Of a DNA stretch of 29,652 bases, positions 28,903 through 29,652 are shown in pieces. Positions within the stretch are counted from its first letter, which is position 1. The number at the start of each line of letters is the position of its first letter. The notes under the pieces were generated by a model. It saw only the letters and a list, made by a program, of their open reading frames with translations. It was not told where the DNA came from and ran no database searches. The stretch lies in the NCBI RefSeq assembly GCF_000315625.1, contig NW_005434385.1, forward strand, positions 1 through 29,652. The letters are read 5' to 3'. The stretch comes from Guillardia theta CCMP2712 (Eukaryota; Cryptophyceae; Pyrenomonadales; Geminigeraceae). The position numbers and the translations under genes were made by a program.

Positions 28903-29652
28903 ATGTGCATCTCTAGGCGACGGGGCTGCTGTGCTGATCTTCTTCCAGGTGCTTTGCTTTCACTTGCATCCCACAAGCCTGCAGAATTTCAACGTGGGGA
29001 GAAGAAGTATCAAGGTAAGCTAGATCCATCACCATCACCATCACCATCATCTAAGCTAGATCCATCACCACCACCACCATCATCTAAGCTAGATCCATCA
29101 CCACCACCACCATCATCATCTAAGCTAGATCCATCACCACCACCATCATCATCTAAGCTAGATCCATCACCACCACCACCATCATCATCTAAGCTAGATC
29201 CATCACCACCACCATCATCTAAGCTAGATCCATCACCACCACCATCATCATCTAAGCTAGATCCATCACCATCACCATCATCTAAGCTAGATCCATCACC
29301 ACCACCACCATCATCATCTAAGCTAGATCCATCACCATCACCATCATCTAAGCTAGATCCATCACCACCACCACCATCATCTAAGCTAGATCCATCACCA
29401 TCATCATCATCTAAGCTAGATCCATCACCATCACCATCATCTAAGCTAGATCCATCACCATCACCATCATCATCTAAGCTAGATCCATCACCATCATCAT
29501 CATCATCTAAGCTAGATCCATCACCATCACCATCATCTAAGCTAGATCCATCACCACCACCATCATCATCTAAGCTAGATCCATCACCATCACCATCATC
29601 ATCATCTAAGCTAGATCCTTCACCATCACCATCATCATCATCTAAGCTAGAT
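28903..29652 (+). CDS. Possible coding sequence running into a KLDPS repeat, open at window end
   Basis: A plus-strand frame opens at ATG 28903 (MCISRRRGCCADLLPG...) and stays open to the window end, because every unit of the minisatellite from 29017 is a multiple of 3. It would encode repeats of KLDPS followed by alternating Pro/Ser and Ser runs. Against it, CAAG|GTAAGC at 29011-29020 is a near-perfect splice donor exactly where the repeat begins, and TTCCAG at 28943-28948 is a good acceptor. The alternative is a short exon 28949-29014 (reading VLCFHLHPTSLQNFNVG in one frame) followed by a repeat-filled intron. I cannot decide between these; the product is unknown. Confidence 0.25.
   Translation, partial: MCISRRRGCCADLLPGALLSLASHKPAEFQRGEKKYQGKLDPSPSPSPSSKLDPSPPPPSSKLDPSPPPPSSSKLDPSPPPSSSKLDPSPPPPSSSKLDPSPPPSSKLDPSPPPSSSKLDPSPSPSSKLDPSPPPPSSSKLDPSPSPSSKLDPSPPPPSSKLDPSPSSSSKLDPSPSPSSKLDPSPSPSSSKLDPSPSSSSSKLDPSPSPSSKLDPSPPPSSSKLDPSPSPSSSSKLDPSPSPSSSSKLD
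29017..29652. repeat. Triplet-phased minisatellite, continues past the window
   Basis: About 17 units. Each has an 18-bp core, tctaagctagatccatca, followed by a variable run of CCA/TCA triplets, giving unit lengths of roughly 30-39 bp, always multiples of 3. Differences between units lie almost only in the number and order of triplets. Both strands have an open frame through it. Confidence 0.93.

Noticed and set aside
1-29652. tRNA, rRNA or snRNA genes
   Set aside because: I looked for tRNA-like box A/box B patterns and conserved rRNA phrases on both strands and saw none convincing; a covariance-model search could still find something.

Overview
This is a nuclear genome window from a eukaryotic protist, most likely an alga. 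Its genes are broken by GT-AG introns, most only 41-58 bp long. Its families are core eukaryotic ones, and its telomere-type repeat is CCCTAAA (TTTAGGG on the other strand), the plant/algal type. A cryptophyte such as Guillardia theta is my best guess from overall style (a helix-turn-helix family, pentapeptide repeats, GC and intron habit), but nothing in the window proves it.

Layout. 1-5432: two head-to-tail copies, about 99.5% identical, of a roughly 2.7 kb unit carrying one long minus-strand ORF (about 715-754 aa). The copies are bounded by short CCCTAAA tracts at 2642-2695 and 5400-5432, in the orientation expected for a left chromosome end. An unrecognised coding remnant (5429-5890, minus) is cut by the inner tract. 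5891-7167: gene-poor, with a perfect 28-bp palindrome. 7168-9003 (+): Rpn3/PSMD3, 5 exons. 9467-12119 (-): TEX10/IPI1-like, 2 exons. 12201-13910: a 13-bp minisatellite of about 130 units filling the divergent promoter region. 14177-15317 (+): PGAP3/PER1, 3 exons. 16190-20110 (+): a large pentapeptide-repeat protein, rebuilt here from 11 exons (891 aa). 20707-21570 (-): a protein with a helix-turn-helix-like domain. 21571-24148: repeat-rich, no gene that I can support. 24149-26864 (+): RanBPM/GID1 (SPRY-LisH-CTLH-CRA), 14 exons, 446 aa. 26870-27928 (-): SET-MYND (SMYD-like) protein whose stop lies 5 bp from the GID1 stop. 28903-end: possible coding sequence running into a triplet-phased minisatellite (29017-29652) that continues past the window.

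The recognised genes are housekeeping or regulatory: a proteasome lid subunit, a 60S ribosome maturation factor, a GPI-anchor remodelling enzyme, a CTLH/GID ubiquitin ligase subunit and a lysine methyltransferase-like protein. They form no operon. Rpn3 and GID1 both belong to ubiquitin-dependent turnover, but their proximity is probably chance.

The most unusual part is 1-5432: a protein-coding unit arranged head to tail between telomeric-repeat tracts, with an AATAAA signal and a (TAA)n tail at its 3' end. It resembles telomere-targeted retroelements, yet no reverse transcriptase is visible. The few differences between the copies are mostly synonymous, so the protein appears to be under constraint. 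All exon coordinates are hand-derived from splice signals, reading phase and remembered family conservation; no alignment or transcript data were available.
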